DNA from: Paenibacillus taiwanensis DSM 18679
GTDB taxonomy: Bacteria; Bacillota; Bacilli; Paenibacillales; Paenibacillaceae
Assembly (NCBI RefSeq): GCF_000425125.1
Contig: NZ_AULE01000024.1
Location: 248,001-312,000 of the forward strand
DNA: 64,000 nt
Reading direction: 5' to 3'
Below are positions 7,862 to 16,560 of the stretch, in pieces. Made by a program: the position numbers and the translations under genes. Position 1 is the first letter of the stretch. Each line of letters starts with the position of its first letter. The notes below the pieces were generated by a model. The model was given only the letters and a program-made list of their open reading frames with translations, was not told the DNA's origin and searched no databases.

Positions 7862-9340
7862 TTGGAGAAAGTGGACATTTTTAAGGACATTGCCGAGCGT
7901 ACCGGCGGGGATATTTACCTCGGGGTCGTTGGTGCGGTCCGCACGGGGAAGTCGACATTTATTAAACGCTTTATGGAAACGGTGGTTCTGCCTCACATTA
8001 CGAACGAGTCTGACAGAATCCGCGCCGTGGATGAGCTTCCGCAAAGCGCAGCCGGTAAGACAATAATGACGACAGAACCGAAGTTCGTTCCGAACAACGC
8101 TGTTCAAATCCAAGTAGCAGAAGGTCTTGAGGTAAACGTAAGACTCGTAGACTGTGTCGGCTATGCGGTCGCAGGCGCCAAAGGATACGAAGATGACAAC
8201 GGTCCGCGTATGATTAATACACCTTGGTTTGAAGAGCCGATTCCATTTCAGGAAGCGGCGGAAATTGGAACGCGTAAAGTTATTCAGGAGCATTCTACAC
8301 TAGGTGTTGTTGTGACAACAGATGGCACAATTGCTGAAATACCACGCAGCTCTTACGTAGAATCAGAAGAACGAGTCATTAATGAGCTGAAAGAAGTTGG
8401 AAAGCCATTTGTGCTTGTTATTAACTCGACGCGGCCTAAAAGTGAAGAGGTGCAGGCGCTCCGCAGTGAGCTTCAAGAAAAATATGATATTCCGGTCATG
8501 GCGGTCAGCGCCGCTACGATGGGTGAAGAAGATGTGATGGGAGTTCTGAGAGAGGTATTGTACGAATTCCCAGTTCATGAGGTCAACGTAAATTTACCAA
8601 GCTGGGTAATGGTGTTAAACGATCAACATTGGCTCCGTTCTAGTTACGAGAACTCTGTTCGCGATACGGTTAAAGATATTCGTCGCTTGCGAGACGTGGA
8701 CCGTGTAGTACAGCAGTTTTTAGAATATGAATTTATTGCTCGAGCAGGTCTGAGCGGTATGAATATGGGGCAAGGTGTTGCGGAAATTGATTTGTATGCA
8801 CCTGATGAGCTGTATGATCAAATATTGATGGAAGTTGTTGGTGTTGAAATTCGCGGCAAAGACCATTTGCTGCAATTGATGCAGGAATTCTCTCATGCCA
8901 AGCGTGAATACGATCGTTTTGCCGGAGCGCTTGAGATGGTGAAAACGACCGGTTACGGTATCGCTGCGCCAACCTTGACAGAGATGGCACTGGATGAGCC
9001 AGAATTGATTCGACAAGGCTCTCGATTCGGACTACGCCTGAAGGCAACAGCACCTTCTATTCATATGATTCGAGTCGATGTGGAATCGGAGTTTGCACCG
9101 ATCATTGGAACAGAGAAACAGAGCGAAGAGCTGATGAGATACTTAATGCAGGACTTTGAGAATGATCCTACGAAGATTTGGGAATCCGACATATTCGGAC
9201 GCTCCTTACATTCGATAGTCCGCGAAGGTATTCAGGGCAAAATTGCGATGATGCCTGACAATGCGCGTTACAAGCTGCAGGAAACTCTTGGCCGCATCAT
9301 TAACGAAGGCTCAGGCGGGTTAATTGCGATTATTTTGTAG
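7862..9340 (+). CDS. spoIVA: Stage IV sporulation protein A (coat morphogenetic ATPase)
   Basis: Mother-cell protein that polymerises with ATP hydrolysis on the outer forespore membrane. It forms the basement layer of the spore coat and is anchored by SpoVM. The 492-residue sequence is full length for the family. The Walker A motif is GAVRTGKST (residues 24-32) and the C terminus ends in the conserved GSGGLIAIIL. Translation starts at TTG 7862 with a strong GAGGAGGGG site. A terminator follows, so it is a single-gene unit. Confidence 0.97.
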   Translation: MEKVDIFKDIAERTGGDIYLGVVGAVRTGKSTFIKRFMETVVLPHITNESDRIRAVDELPQSAAGKTIMTTEPKFVPNNAVQIQVAEGLEVNVRLVDCVGYAVAGAKGYEDDNGPRMINTPWFEEPIPFQEAAEIGTRKVIQEHSTLGVVVTTDGTIAEIPRSSYVESEERVINELKEVGKPFVLVINSTRPKSEEVQALRSELQEKYDIPVMAVSAATMGEEDVMGVLREVLYEFPVHEVNVNLPSWVMVLNDQHWLRSSYENSVRDTVKDIRRLRDVDRVVQQFLEYEFIARAGLSGMNMGQGVAEIDLYAPDELYDQILMEVVGVEIRGKDHLLQLMQEFSHAKREYDRFAGALEMVKTTGYGIAAPTLTEMALDEPELIRQGSRFGLRLKATAPSIHMIRVDVESEFAPIIGTEKQSEELMRYLMQDFENDPTKIWESDIFGRSLHSIVREGIQGKIAMMPDNARYKLQETLGRIINEGSGGLIAIIL

Positions 9341-9360
9341 GCGCTAAAATATGGTGTGTA

Positions 9361-9408
9361 AAAGCTCGTTCGAGCAGGCCTCGTGGTCTGCACCGAATGA
9401 GCTTTTTT
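9361..9408 (+). terminator. Terminator after spoIVA
   Basis: AAAGCTCGTTCG (9361-9372) pairs with CGAATGAGCTTTT across a larger loop, ending in a T run. Confidence 0.82.
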
Positions 9409-9531
9409 ATGGATTACATTTGTTCAACCTCCAAGCAAAAACAGCTAATGTGCAAATGCTCATTTTAGGGTATGATAAATAATGATGAGGCAGGGGTTTA
9501 ACCTTGAGAATGTAAAAAGAGAGGGATAGGC

Positions 9532-9816
9532 ATGAGTTTACACATCGAGCAAGCTGCTTTGAAGCAGATCGCAGAGAATGAATTTACAGGCAACGTCATC
9601 TTCAAGTTGGAAGGATTTCATTATCCGTATGAGATCTCGTTTTTCAGCAAGAACGGTCGTGACTGGGATTACAGCTTGCATTTTACGTCACAATCAGGTG
9701 ACGAGGACGAATATACGAAGTTGGACGAGCGTCTTGAACAGGACGATGAACTGTTTGACGCGCTGCTGGATGCTGCACTTCAATCACATGAAGATGCAGA
9801 ACAACCGAAGTCATAG
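9532..9816 (+). CDS. Small acidic protein of unknown function
   Basis: 94 residues, strongly acidic in its C-terminal half (DEDEY...ERLEQDDELFDALLDAALQS). No signal peptide, membrane segment or known motif is seen. A good ribosome binding site (AGAGAGGGATAGG) precedes ATG 9532, and codon use resembles its neighbours. It is flanked by terminators and so stands alone. I do not recognise the family. Confidence 0.7.
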   Translation: MSLHIEQAALKQIAENEFTGNVIFKLEGFHYPYEISFFSKNGRDWDYSLHFTSQSGDEDEYTKLDERLEQDDELFDALLDAALQSHEDAEQPKS

Positions 9817-9914
9817 CGCTTGCTATTTTCTGTTTCATGCGAGTTAATCGTGATGGAACAGCATGGCATAGACAACGGAAATAACTTTATAACAATAAGC
9901 GGATCTAAACTGCG

Positions 9915-9963
9915 ACCCGTCAGCTGGACACTTTGAGAATAAGTGCCTCTGACGGGTTTTTTG
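9915..9963 (+). terminator. Terminator after the small acidic gene
   Basis: ACCCGTCAG (9915-9923) pairs with CTGACGGGT (9949-9957), followed by TTTTTTG. Confidence 0.85.
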
Positions 9964-9989
9964 TATGTAAATCATAAAAAAACGAGTGA

Positions 9990-10088
9990 ATGAAAGCGGT
10001 TTATAAATGAAAATGAGCAATTTATTTTCAAAAAAATATATTTATTTTCAATAAACCGATTTACATACTCGGAATTAACGTATATATT
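9990..10088 (+). promoter_or_regulatory. Promoter and operator-like region of the sugar ABC transporter operon
   Basis: TTTACA (10060-10065), 17 bp, TATATT (10083-10088) form a sigma-A-type promoter. Upstream, ATGAAAGCGGTTTAT (9990-10004) resembles a catabolite-responsive element with a good left half and a poor right half. CGGTTTAT (9997-10004) is repeated inverted as ATAAACCG (10051-10058). The decamer TTTATTTTCA occurs at 10021-10030 and 10041-10050, exactly 20 bp apart. These are candidate sites for CcpA and/or a specific regulator not encoded nearby. Confidence 0.5.
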
Positions 10089-10162
10089 ATTGCTTAATGA
10101 TTCGTGAGGTAAATGATGGATGTCATAATCAGACTGTACAGGAACTAGAGGGGGACATGAGG

Positions 10163-11293
10163 ATGAAGACACAACAGATGGAAAGCACGAAGCGTGGAAA
10201 AGGGATTATGATGACGATGCTGCTAATGATGGCGCTGCTTGTGAGCGCATGCGGCGTGAAGACAGCTGGTGAGCCGAACGTTACCGGTAGTTCAAGTGAA
10301 GGCAGCACTGTTGCAGTTGAAACGAAACAGTCAGATGCAGTCGATTTGAAAGGCAAACGAATTGCACTCGTGATGGAGTTTAACACAGGAACCTTTTCCC
10401 AACAGTATTTAGAAGGCGTCAAGGAAGAGGTAGCCCGTTTTGGGGGAGAATTAACGACTTTTGTTGCAGAAAACGATAAAGCAAAGATGGCTTCACAATT
10501 GGATATGGCAGTGAACCAGAAGTTTGATGGCATTTTAACAGATCACGGCAGTCCTGATTCGCTTATTTCAGGCGTTAACAAAGCACTTGCACAAAAAACA
10601 CCAGTTGTTGCGTTTGACGCTTTGTTGGACATCCCTGGTGTAACCGTGCTAGAGCAGGGAGATCAAAAGATGGCGGAGATGACGCTAGAGCAGCTGGCGC
10701 AAGATATTGGCGGGAAAGGCAACATCGTAAAGGTATGGGTTGCGGGTTATGCGCCAATGGAACGGCGTCAACTGGCTTATAAGGCATTTCTGGACAAATA
10801 TCCCGATATTAAGGAAGTAGCTGCATTTGGTTCAGTGACAAGCAACACCGCGTTGGATACACAAGCCAAGATGGAAGCGATTCTGAAGCAATATCCGAAG
10901 AAAGGCGATATCGCTGCGGTATGGACCGCGTATGATGAATTTGCTAAAGGGGCAGCACGTGCTATCCAGCAGGCGGGGCGTACAGATATTAAGGTTTATG
11001 GGATTGATATGAGTGATGAAGATTTGCAAATGATACAAGACAAAAACAATCCGTGGGTTGGCTCGGCAGCTGTAGATCCAAAAGATATCGGTCGCATTCA
11101 GGTACGGTACTTGTATCAGCAGCTGCATGGAGAGAAGCCAGAGGCAAAGGTTGTTTTGGAGCCCGTATTTGTGAAACGTGAAGATTTACCAACAGATAAG
11201 CAGGTATCAACTACTGAGCTCGGTCAATATGTAAAGGGCTGGAGCGGTAGTCAACAAGGCGAACAAGACTGGATGAGTGCATACAAGAAATGA
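10163..11293 (+). CDS. Sugar ABC transporter substrate-binding lipoprotein
   Basis: Extracellular solute receptor of the ribose/galactose-type family (periplasmic-binding-protein type 1 fold). With ATG 10163 (AGGGGG about 8 nt upstream) it has 376 residues. The N terminus ends in the lipobox LVSAC, predicting a lipoprotein. The mature part begins the binding domain at GKRIALVMEFNTGTFSQQ. It is first in an operon with a double-cassette ATPase and a permease. The ligand cannot be deduced; no kinase or isomerase lies nearby. Confidence 0.88.
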   Translation: MKTQQMESTKRGKGIMMTMLLMMALLVSACGVKTAGEPNVTGSSSEGSTVAVETKQSDAVDLKGKRIALVMEFNTGTFSQQYLEGVKEEVARFGGELTTFVAENDKAKMASQLDMAVNQKFDGILTDHGSPDSLISGVNKALAQKTPVVAFDALLDIPGVTVLEQGDQKMAEMTLEQLAQDIGGKGNIVKVWVAGYAPMERRQLAYKAFLDKYPDIKEVAAFGSVTSNTALDTQAKMEAILKQYPKKGDIAAVWTAYDEFAKGAARAIQQAGRTDIKVYGIDMSDEDLQMIQDKNNPWVGSAAVDPKDIGRIQVRYLYQQLHGEKPEAKVVLEPVFVKREDLPTDKQVSTTELGQYVKGWSGSQQGEQDWMSAYKK

Positions 11294-11343
11294 TCAATTG
11301 AGTCTGTAGATGAGCTACTACATGTAAACAAAGGCGTGAGCGA

Positions 11344-12966
11344 ATGGGAATTAAGCTAACAAGAAGCAAGTTTGCAGCTATACAGGCCGAACATGAGCGT
11401 GATAGGAAGACGGGAGACGCTGTTAGGAGCGTGTCCCGTTCCTTGCTTCGTATGAGCGGTATAGGGAAGTCGTTTAACGGTAACCAAGCCTTGCATCAAG
11501 TGGAGTTTGTCGCATATGGCGGCGAAATTCATGCGTTACTTGGCGCAAATGGCGCGGGTAAAAGCACTTTAATGAAAATATTATCGGGAGCCTACAGCTT
11601 GGATGAAGGAATGATTGAATTAAACGATCAAGCTATTCACCTTCATACACCTGCTGATGCCAAGCGAATAGGCATTCATTGTGTGTATCAGGAAGTTGAT
11701 ACGGCGCTAATACCACAATTATCGGTAGCGGAAAATGTCATGCTGGACCGCCTGTCCTATGGCACACATTCATGGTGGGTGAAGCCCTCCTCCATTCGAA
11801 TGGAGGCAGAACGGGCGTGTCAGGAACTCGGTGTAGCGCTGCCGTTACATAAAAAAGTGGGTGAGTTGTCGCTTGCAGAGAAACAGATGGTATTAATCGC
11901 CAGAACACTGGTCGAACAAGCCAAAGTAGTTATTTTCGATGAACCTACTGCACCGCTTAGTCAAGAAGAAGCAGAGACGCTATTTAGAGTCATGCGCACG
12001 ATGCGTGATCGGGGGATCATCGTGATTTTTATTACCCATCGGCTGCCTGAAGTGTTTGCAGAATGTGATCGGGTAACCGTGATGCGAGACGGTAGACTTG
12101 TATACCAGGAATTAACGAAAAGTAGCACTCAAGCTCGTATCGTTCACGAAATGTTAGGGAAGACGTTCGAAGAAGAGTTTCCGAAGGCAGAGGCAGAGAT
12201 CGGAAATGTAGTACTGGAAGTAAGCGGCCTTCGCTTGGGCAACAAAGTGCAGGGAGTAGACTTGTCGGTTAAGGCTGGCGAGATCGTCGCTATCGTTGGG
12301 CTGGTGGGTGCCGGCAAGACGGAATGCGCTCGTCTAATAGGAGGCGCAGATCAACCAGAAGCGGGGCAATTTATGATCAGAGGCCACGAGGTTAGCTTTA
12401 AAGGGCCTGCACAAGCGTTATCAGTGGGGATCGTCCACATTCCAGAGGAACGGCGCAAACAAGGCATTTTTGTCCATGAATCTGTAAGGGCGAATCTGAG
12501 TCTGCCGTTACTGCATAAGTTCACACGATTTGGACATATCTCTCGTAACGTCGAACAACAGTGGAGCAGTACAGTTGTCGAACGTTTGGGGATTAAGACG
12601 GCTTCTGTCGAGAGTGAAGTCAAGTATTTAAGTGGGGGCAACCAGCAGAAAGTATCAATCGGAAAATGGATAGAAACATCAGCAGCTGTTTATGTGTTTG
12701 ATGAACCTACCAAAGGGGTTGATATCGGAGCTAAAGGGGACATTTTTCGTATTATTGGTCAACTTGCACAGCAGGGAAAAAGTATCCTTTATTTTACATG
12801 TGAGTTTTCCGAAGCATGTGGCATAGCAGATCGTATCATCGTCATGTGCGATGGGAAGTTCGTCAAGCAGTTTGAGCGGGGAGAAGTTACGCAGGAACAA
12901 CTGCTATTTTATGCAAGTGCTGGCAGGGAGGAGAACAGCAAACATGAACATGGACATCAAAGATAA
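11344..12966 (+). CDS. Sugar ABC transporter ATPase with two nucleotide-binding domains
   Basis: RbsA/MglA-type energy-coupling subunit, 540 residues. Cassette 1 has Walker A GANGAGKST (67-75), the family-typical signature LSLAEKQ and Walker B VVIFDEPT. Cassette 2 has a variant P-loop GLVGAGKTE, signature LSGGNQQK and Walker B VYVFDEPTKGVD. A degenerate second P-loop is normal in this family. About 35 residues precede cassette 1, so a later start is possible. The 3' end overlaps the permease start by 23 bp. Confidence 0.92.
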   Translation: MGIKLTRSKFAAIQAEHERDRKTGDAVRSVSRSLLRMSGIGKSFNGNQALHQVEFVAYGGEIHALLGANGAGKSTLMKILSGAYSLDEGMIELNDQAIHLHTPADAKRIGIHCVYQEVDTALIPQLSVAENVMLDRLSYGTHSWWVKPSSIRMEAERACQELGVALPLHKKVGELSLAEKQMVLIARTLVEQAKVVIFDEPTAPLSQEEAETLFRVMRTMRDRGIIVIFITHRLPEVFAECDRVTVMRDGRLVYQELTKSSTQARIVHEMLGKTFEEEFPKAEAEIGNVVLEVSGLRLGNKVQGVDLSVKAGEIVAIVGLVGAGKTECARLIGGADQPEAGQFMIRGHEVSFKGPAQALSVGIVHIPEERRKQGIFVHESVRANLSLPLLHKFTRFGHISRNVEQQWSSTVVERLGIKTASVESEVKYLSGGNQQKVSIGKWIETSAAVYVFDEPTKGVDIGAKGDIFRIIGQLAQQGKSILYFTCEFSEACGIADRIIVMCDGKFVKQFERGEVTQEQLLFYASAGREENSKHEHGHQR

Positions 12967-13957
12967 GCTGTTGCTTTTTTTGTTTCGTTATGGCGCAATT
13001 ATCGTCATTATGGGCGTTATCGCCTTTTTCACAGTGAGATTGGAATATTTTTTTACAGGTTCGAATATTGCTGATATTTTACGTTCTATTTCAATTGTTA
13101 CATTTGTGGCGATTGGTGTCACATTTTCGCTTATTGTGGATGGATTTGATCTCTCAGTGGGATCAACCGTTTCGCTGACAACGGTAGTGACTGCTGCAAT
13201 GATGATTTGGTATGAAATGCCGCTGGCAGTTGTTATACTCGCACCAATCTTGATAGGTGCTGCTATCGGACTATTAAATGCCTTATTTATCGTGAAATTC
13301 AGAATTCCGGATCTGCTCGCGACGTTAGCGGTTATGTACATCATTGCTGGTATACACAAAACGTATACGAAGGGGTATTCCATTTATAATCATATGCAGT
13401 TTCAAGACGGAACCAAGGCGCCTGGCAAGATGTCAGATACCTTTTTGCTCATAGGGCAGGGTGAGTTTTACATTGGAAGTTTCTCGATCCCGATCCCCGT
13501 TCTGCTCATGATTGTTGCTGTAATAGCCGCACATGTGCTGCTTGCTTATACCCGTTTTGGGAGACAAATGTATGTGACAGGGGGCAATGAAGAAGCCGCA
13601 AGGTTGTCAGGTATTCGAGTCAAGCGTATACGTACATGGGCATATGTCTTGTCTGGAGTTTGCGCCGCTATTGGAGGAATTTTGTATGCGTCACGGGTAG
13701 GTACCGGTCAAATTGATGCAGGTGCTCCGTTGTTGATGGAGGCTGTAGCAGCTGTGTTTGTAGGCTTTTCAGTATTAGGCGCGGGCAAGCCGAACATTTT
13801 AGGTACGTTTGTAGGCTCTGTGCTGATTGGTGTGCTTGTTAACGGGCTCACGATGATGAATCTGCAATATTACACACATGACATCGTCAAAGGGACTGTG
13901 CTGATTATGGCCTTGGCGGTCACATTTTATGTAGTTCAAAGGTCGCGTAAAGCTTAA
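12944..13957 (+). CDS. Sugar ABC transporter permease (RbsC-like)
   Basis: 337-residue polytopic membrane protein of the branched-chain/ribose permease class (BPD_transp_2), with about eight to ten hydrophobic helices and the conserved GFDLSVGS segment. The start is ATG 12944, preceded by GGGAGGAGA; an upstream in-frame extension to 12851 overlaps the ATPase and lacks support. It should form the channel with the two-cassette ATPase. No clear terminator follows. Confidence 0.9.
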   Translation: MNMDIKDKLLLFLFRYGAIIVIMGVIAFFTVRLEYFFTGSNIADILRSISIVTFVAIGVTFSLIVDGFDLSVGSTVSLTTVVTAAMMIWYEMPLAVVILAPILIGAAIGLLNALFIVKFRIPDLLATLAVMYIIAGIHKTYTKGYSIYNHMQFQDGTKAPGKMSDTFLLIGQGEFYIGSFSIPIPVLLMIVAVIAAHVLLAYTRFGRQMYVTGGNEEAARLSGIRVKRIRTWAYVLSGVCAAIGGILYASRVGTGQIDAGAPLLMEAVAAVFVGFSVLGAGKPNILGTFVGSVLIGVLVNGLTMMNLQYYTHDIVKGTVLIMALAVTFYVVQRSRKA

Positions 13958-14032
13958 TGTATTCTTAAAAGAGCAGGAATGCCCTTGCATTTGTGAATCG
14001 TGTATATTACTATAAATTTGTTCCAATTAGCG

Positions 14033-14066
14033 GAATATGCCATCAAGAATAAGATATCGCATATTC
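14033..14066 (+). repeat. Inverted repeat in the hup leader
   Basis: GAATATGC (14033-14040) is repeated inverted as GCATATTC (14059-14066), 73 bp before the hup start. It could be an operator or an RNA stem in the leader. TATAAA at 14011-14016 just upstream may be the -10 of hup. Function is inferred only. Confidence 0.45.
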
Positions 14067-14138
14067 AGATGTATAAATTGTCATGAATCCGTGCACAAAA
14101 GGGATATTGGCATACTAGAATCGAGAGGTGAGCTTAAC

Positions 14139-14411
14139 ATGAACAAATCTGAATTAATTAATGAAGTGGCAGAAGCGACCGAGTTGTCCAAGAAAGATGT
14201 AACAAAAGCAGTTGATGCGGTATTCGAAGCTATTTCGAACGCACTCCAGAACGGTGACAAGGTTCAACTTGTTGGCTTTGGCAACTTTGAAGTTCGCGAA
14301 CGTTCCGCTCGCAAAGGGCGTAACCCGCAGACAGGGGAAGAAATTGAGATCCCTGCCAGCAAGATACCTGCTTTCAAACCTGGTAAAGCGTTGAAAGACG
14401 GAATCAAGTAA
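14139..14411 (+). CDS. hup: HU-family DNA-binding protein
   Basis: 90-residue nucleoid protein, the equivalent of B. subtilis Hbs, which bends and compacts DNA. It is full length, with an N-terminal helical dimer part ([20 protein letters not shown]), the [20 protein letters not shown] beta-arm region and the [13 protein letters not shown] terminus. Start ATG 14139 follows GAGAGGTGAG. The position before mtrB is ancestral (hbs-mtrAB in B. subtilis), but folE (mtrA) is missing between them. Confidence 0.97.
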   Translation: MNKSELINEVAEATELSKKDVTKAVDAVFEAISNALQNGDKVQLVGFGNFEVRERSARKGRNPQTGEEIEIPASKIPAFKPGKALKDGIK

Positions 14412-14458
14412 CTATTACGGTCGGCGACTTTTGTTAGCTTACATAGTATCCATCGATG

Positions 14459-14492
14459 GCAAGCCGTGACGATCGTCACGGCTTGCTTGTTT
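14459..14492 (+). terminator. Terminator after hup (28-nt palindrome)
   Basis: A perfect 12-bp stem, GCAAGCCGTGAC/GTCACGGCTTGC, with a GATC loop (14459-14486), followed by TTGTTT. Confidence 0.85.
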
Positions 14493-14603
14493 ATGAGGGT
14501 AATGGAGAACAGAGTGAATACGTGATCCCGGTTGACAAGCTTCCTTGTTGCGGGCATCATTACTTATATAGGATCAGGTAATTGTGAGAAGGAGGACATA
14601 GAC

Positions 14604-14831
14604 GTGGAACAATCGCAGAATGATTTTATTGTCGTTAAAGCGAAAGAACAGGGTGTTCAAGTTATAGGCTTGACTCGTGGTCAAGATACCCGCTTTCATC
14701 ATATGGAGAAGTTAGATAAGAATGAGGTGCTTGTAGCTCAGTTTACAGACCACACATCAGCAGTGAAAATTCGCGGCAAAGCAATCGTAATGACCAAGCA
14801 CGGTGTCGTTCATACGGATACAGATGAATAA
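14604..14831 (+). CDS. mtrB: Tryptophan RNA-binding attenuation protein (TRAP)
   Basis: 75-residue protein that forms an 11-subunit ring. When loaded with tryptophan it winds GAG/UAG-rich trp leader RNA around itself and causes termination. Family hallmarks are [22 protein letters not shown] and [16 protein letters not shown], covering the Trp pocket and the RNA-contacting Lys/Arg region. Length equals the B. subtilis protein. Start GTG 14604 is set by GAAGGAGGA 7 nt upstream; the longer frame from 14532 is not needed. A possible promoter is TTGACA (14532) with a weak -10 CATCAT. Its target is present in this window at 25513-25565. Confidence 0.95.
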   Translation: MEQSQNDFIVVKAKEQGVQVIGLTRGQDTRFHHMEKLDKNEVLVAQFTDHTSAVKIRGKAIVMTKHGVVHTDTDE

Positions 14832-14937
14832 TGCAGGCATAGCCTGCTTTTTTTCATTGTACAATGAGGTATGGACATCCTTGCATACGTCGAAACTAGG
14901 ATGGAAGCAAGGAGTTGACGATAAGAGGTGAATTGCA

Positions 14938-15489
14938 TTGCAAAAGCTTCGCTTAATAGTCTTGTCTCTCCTCATAACCGTAGGTGGTACGGTTGGATTG
15001 GGAATGCTTGCCTCGCTAGGACAGAAGCAGCAAGAAGTACGGAACGATGTGGCGGTGTTTACGCCCTCACAGTCAACGATCACGCTTGATTCTGATCATA
15101 TCGTGGATCAGCTGATTAGCAGCGGTTACTCGCTGCCGATACGACGCGTTCAGCTTAGTCCAGATGGCAGGTTGTCAATGGATATCAAAGTATCCTCAAG
15201 CGTACAAAATGCTAATATTTTATACGAAGAGCTTCATCACTGGATGTACTTCTGCTTTAACGAAACAAGTAATGTCAACCGCTTGCAGTTAAGAATTGTG
15301 CTGGAAGATGAGCGTTTACGCAAAAAGCATGTGCTGCTTGCGGTAGATACACTGCGTGAAGAGGTTACCTCGGAACGACTTCAGGAAATCAAGCATGCAA
15401 ATGGCGGAATTTCAGCTGAAACAGTTCGTGCACTGCGCTTGACATACACCCCACTTTGGCTCCAGAAATTTTCAACACCCAGGCGATAA
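14938..15489 (+). CDS. Membrane-anchored protein of unknown function
   Basis: 183 residues starting at TTG 14938 after AAGAGGTGA. The N terminus has a basic pair and a hydrophobic segment at about 6-27 (LIVLSLLITVGGTVGLGMLA), acting as a signal anchor. The rest is soluble and probably outside the membrane, with no motif I recognise. It lies between mtrB and hepS, which are adjacent in B. subtilis. Function unknown. Confidence 0.65.
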   Translation: MQKLRLIVLSLLITVGGTVGLGMLASLGQKQQEVRNDVAVFTPSQSTITLDSDHIVDQLISSGYSLPIRRVQLSPDGRLSMDIKVSSSVQNANILYEELHHWMYFCFNETSNVNRLQLRIVLEDERLRKKHVLLAVDTLREEVTSERLQEIKHANGGISAETVRALRLTYTPLWLQKFSTPRR

Positions 15490-15603
15490 CGAATGGTGAC
15501 AGCTGTTATGAAGTGGAGGATTAGCGTATCCAATTGGAAGTTGCGTTCACCTGCACTTCGGTTTTGATTTGTCAATAAAATATGTCCGATTAAACGAAAC
15601 ATA

Positions 15604-15612
15604 TGCTATAAT
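15604..15612 (+). promoter_or_regulatory. Extended -10 promoter for the hepS-menG-mqn-hepT operon
   Basis: TGC followed by a perfect TATAAT (15607-15612), 50 bp before hepS. The -35 region (GTCCGA) is poor, as is common for extended -10 promoters. No terminator is seen until after ndk, so it could drive the whole menaquinone block. Confidence 0.55.
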
Positions 15613-15661
15613 AATTTAGATCACGACATCCAGAAGGATGACAGCACTCGGAGGCAGTTAC

Positions 15662-16537
15662 ATGAAAGGTTATCATATACCGCAACTCGTTCAACGGTAT
15701 GTCGAGCATGACATGATTCAGGCGCACACAGAGCTGCCGGCATTAGCTAATGCACGCGCGGCGATGCTGTTCGCCTTTTTACAGCGCAATCGAGCGAATA
15801 GCCATATTAGCGAGCTCGCCTGTGTTGTCACTTCATTGGTTCAGTTGGGGCTCGATACGCATGATGGGGTAGAGATGGCCGCGGATAAAGATGACCGCAA
15901 TATGCGTTCCAGGCAGCTTAAAGTGCTTGCAGGCGATTATTTCAGCAGCCGTTTTTATCATTTATTAGCGCAAGCGGGACAAGTGGAGGCGATCCGCTCG
16001 TTAAGTCGAGCGGTATGTGAAGTGAACCGCATGAAGATGACGATGGTAGAGAAGATGAGGCAGTGGAAATTAACAGCGGAAAGTTATTTACAAGATTGTA
16101 TTAACTTGAAGCAATGCTTATTTCATGCCTTTGATGAACGTCTGTTGGCACAGGATCTTTCACAGTGGGATTCGCTACTGCATCGCTTGTCAGAAGTCGA
16201 AGTGATGGAGCAGGAGCAAATTCGTGCTCACGATTTTAATTCATTTGAAGGCAGTTGGTCGTTTTGGCATATTTTGCATAATGCAAGTTCGGATGAACGG
16301 CAATTGCTGATGAGTCGGAGCCTCGACCAGACTTCGTGGATGCAGCTAATGGACAAGTACGACTGCAAACTACAATTATCTAAGCTGGTGCATAAAGCAC
16401 AGCTCAAGTATGAGCAAGCGATAGCCTTATGCAGCCCAGACCTGCTTGTTGATTTGGGATATGTGTCTAGCGATGCACCTTATGTATCGAATTCGACAAC
16501 TATACCTTCATTTAGCAGTGCTCCGCAGCACGGATAA
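15662..16537 (+). CDS. hepS: Heptaprenyl diphosphate synthase component I
   Basis: Non-catalytic small subunit of the two-component prenyl diphosphate synthase that makes the menaquinone side chain; it fixes chain length and pairs with HepT. It is 291 residues, somewhat longer than the ~250 of B. subtilis. Family features include the DDRNMRSRQLKVLAGDYFSS segment. ATG 15662 has CTCGGAGGC at ideal distance, so the earlier ATG 15638 is unlikely. HepT lies four genes downstream, separated by menG, mqnP-like, ubiX and mqnA. Confidence 0.88.
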   Translation: MKGYHIPQLVQRYVEHDMIQAHTELPALANARAAMLFAFLQRNRANSHISELACVVTSLVQLGLDTHDGVEMAADKDDRNMRSRQLKVLAGDYFSSRFYHLLAQAGQVEAIRSLSRAVCEVNRMKMTMVEKMRQWKLTAESYLQDCINLKQCLFHAFDERLLAQDLSQWDSLLHRLSEVEVMEQEQIRAHDFNSFEGSWSFWHILHNASSDERQLLMSRSLDQTSWMQLMDKYDCKLQLSKLVHKAQLKYEQAIALCSPDLLVDLGYVSSDAPYVSNSTTIPSFSSAPQHG

Positions 16538-16560
16538 TACACACAATATGACAGCAGGCG

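Noticed and set aside
7785-8066. Open frame overlapping the start of spoIVA on the same strand
   Set aside because: It overlaps about 200 bp of a certain gene in another frame and has no ribosome binding site.
12224-12330. Degenerate second P-loop in the sugar ABC ATPase read as a loss-of-function
   Set aside because: RbsA/MglA-type ATPases regularly have a variant second cassette, so this is normal for the family.
13991-14007. Rex operator before hup (TTGTGAATCGTGTATAT)
   Set aside because: Only the left half TTGTGAA fits; the right half TTCACAA is missing.
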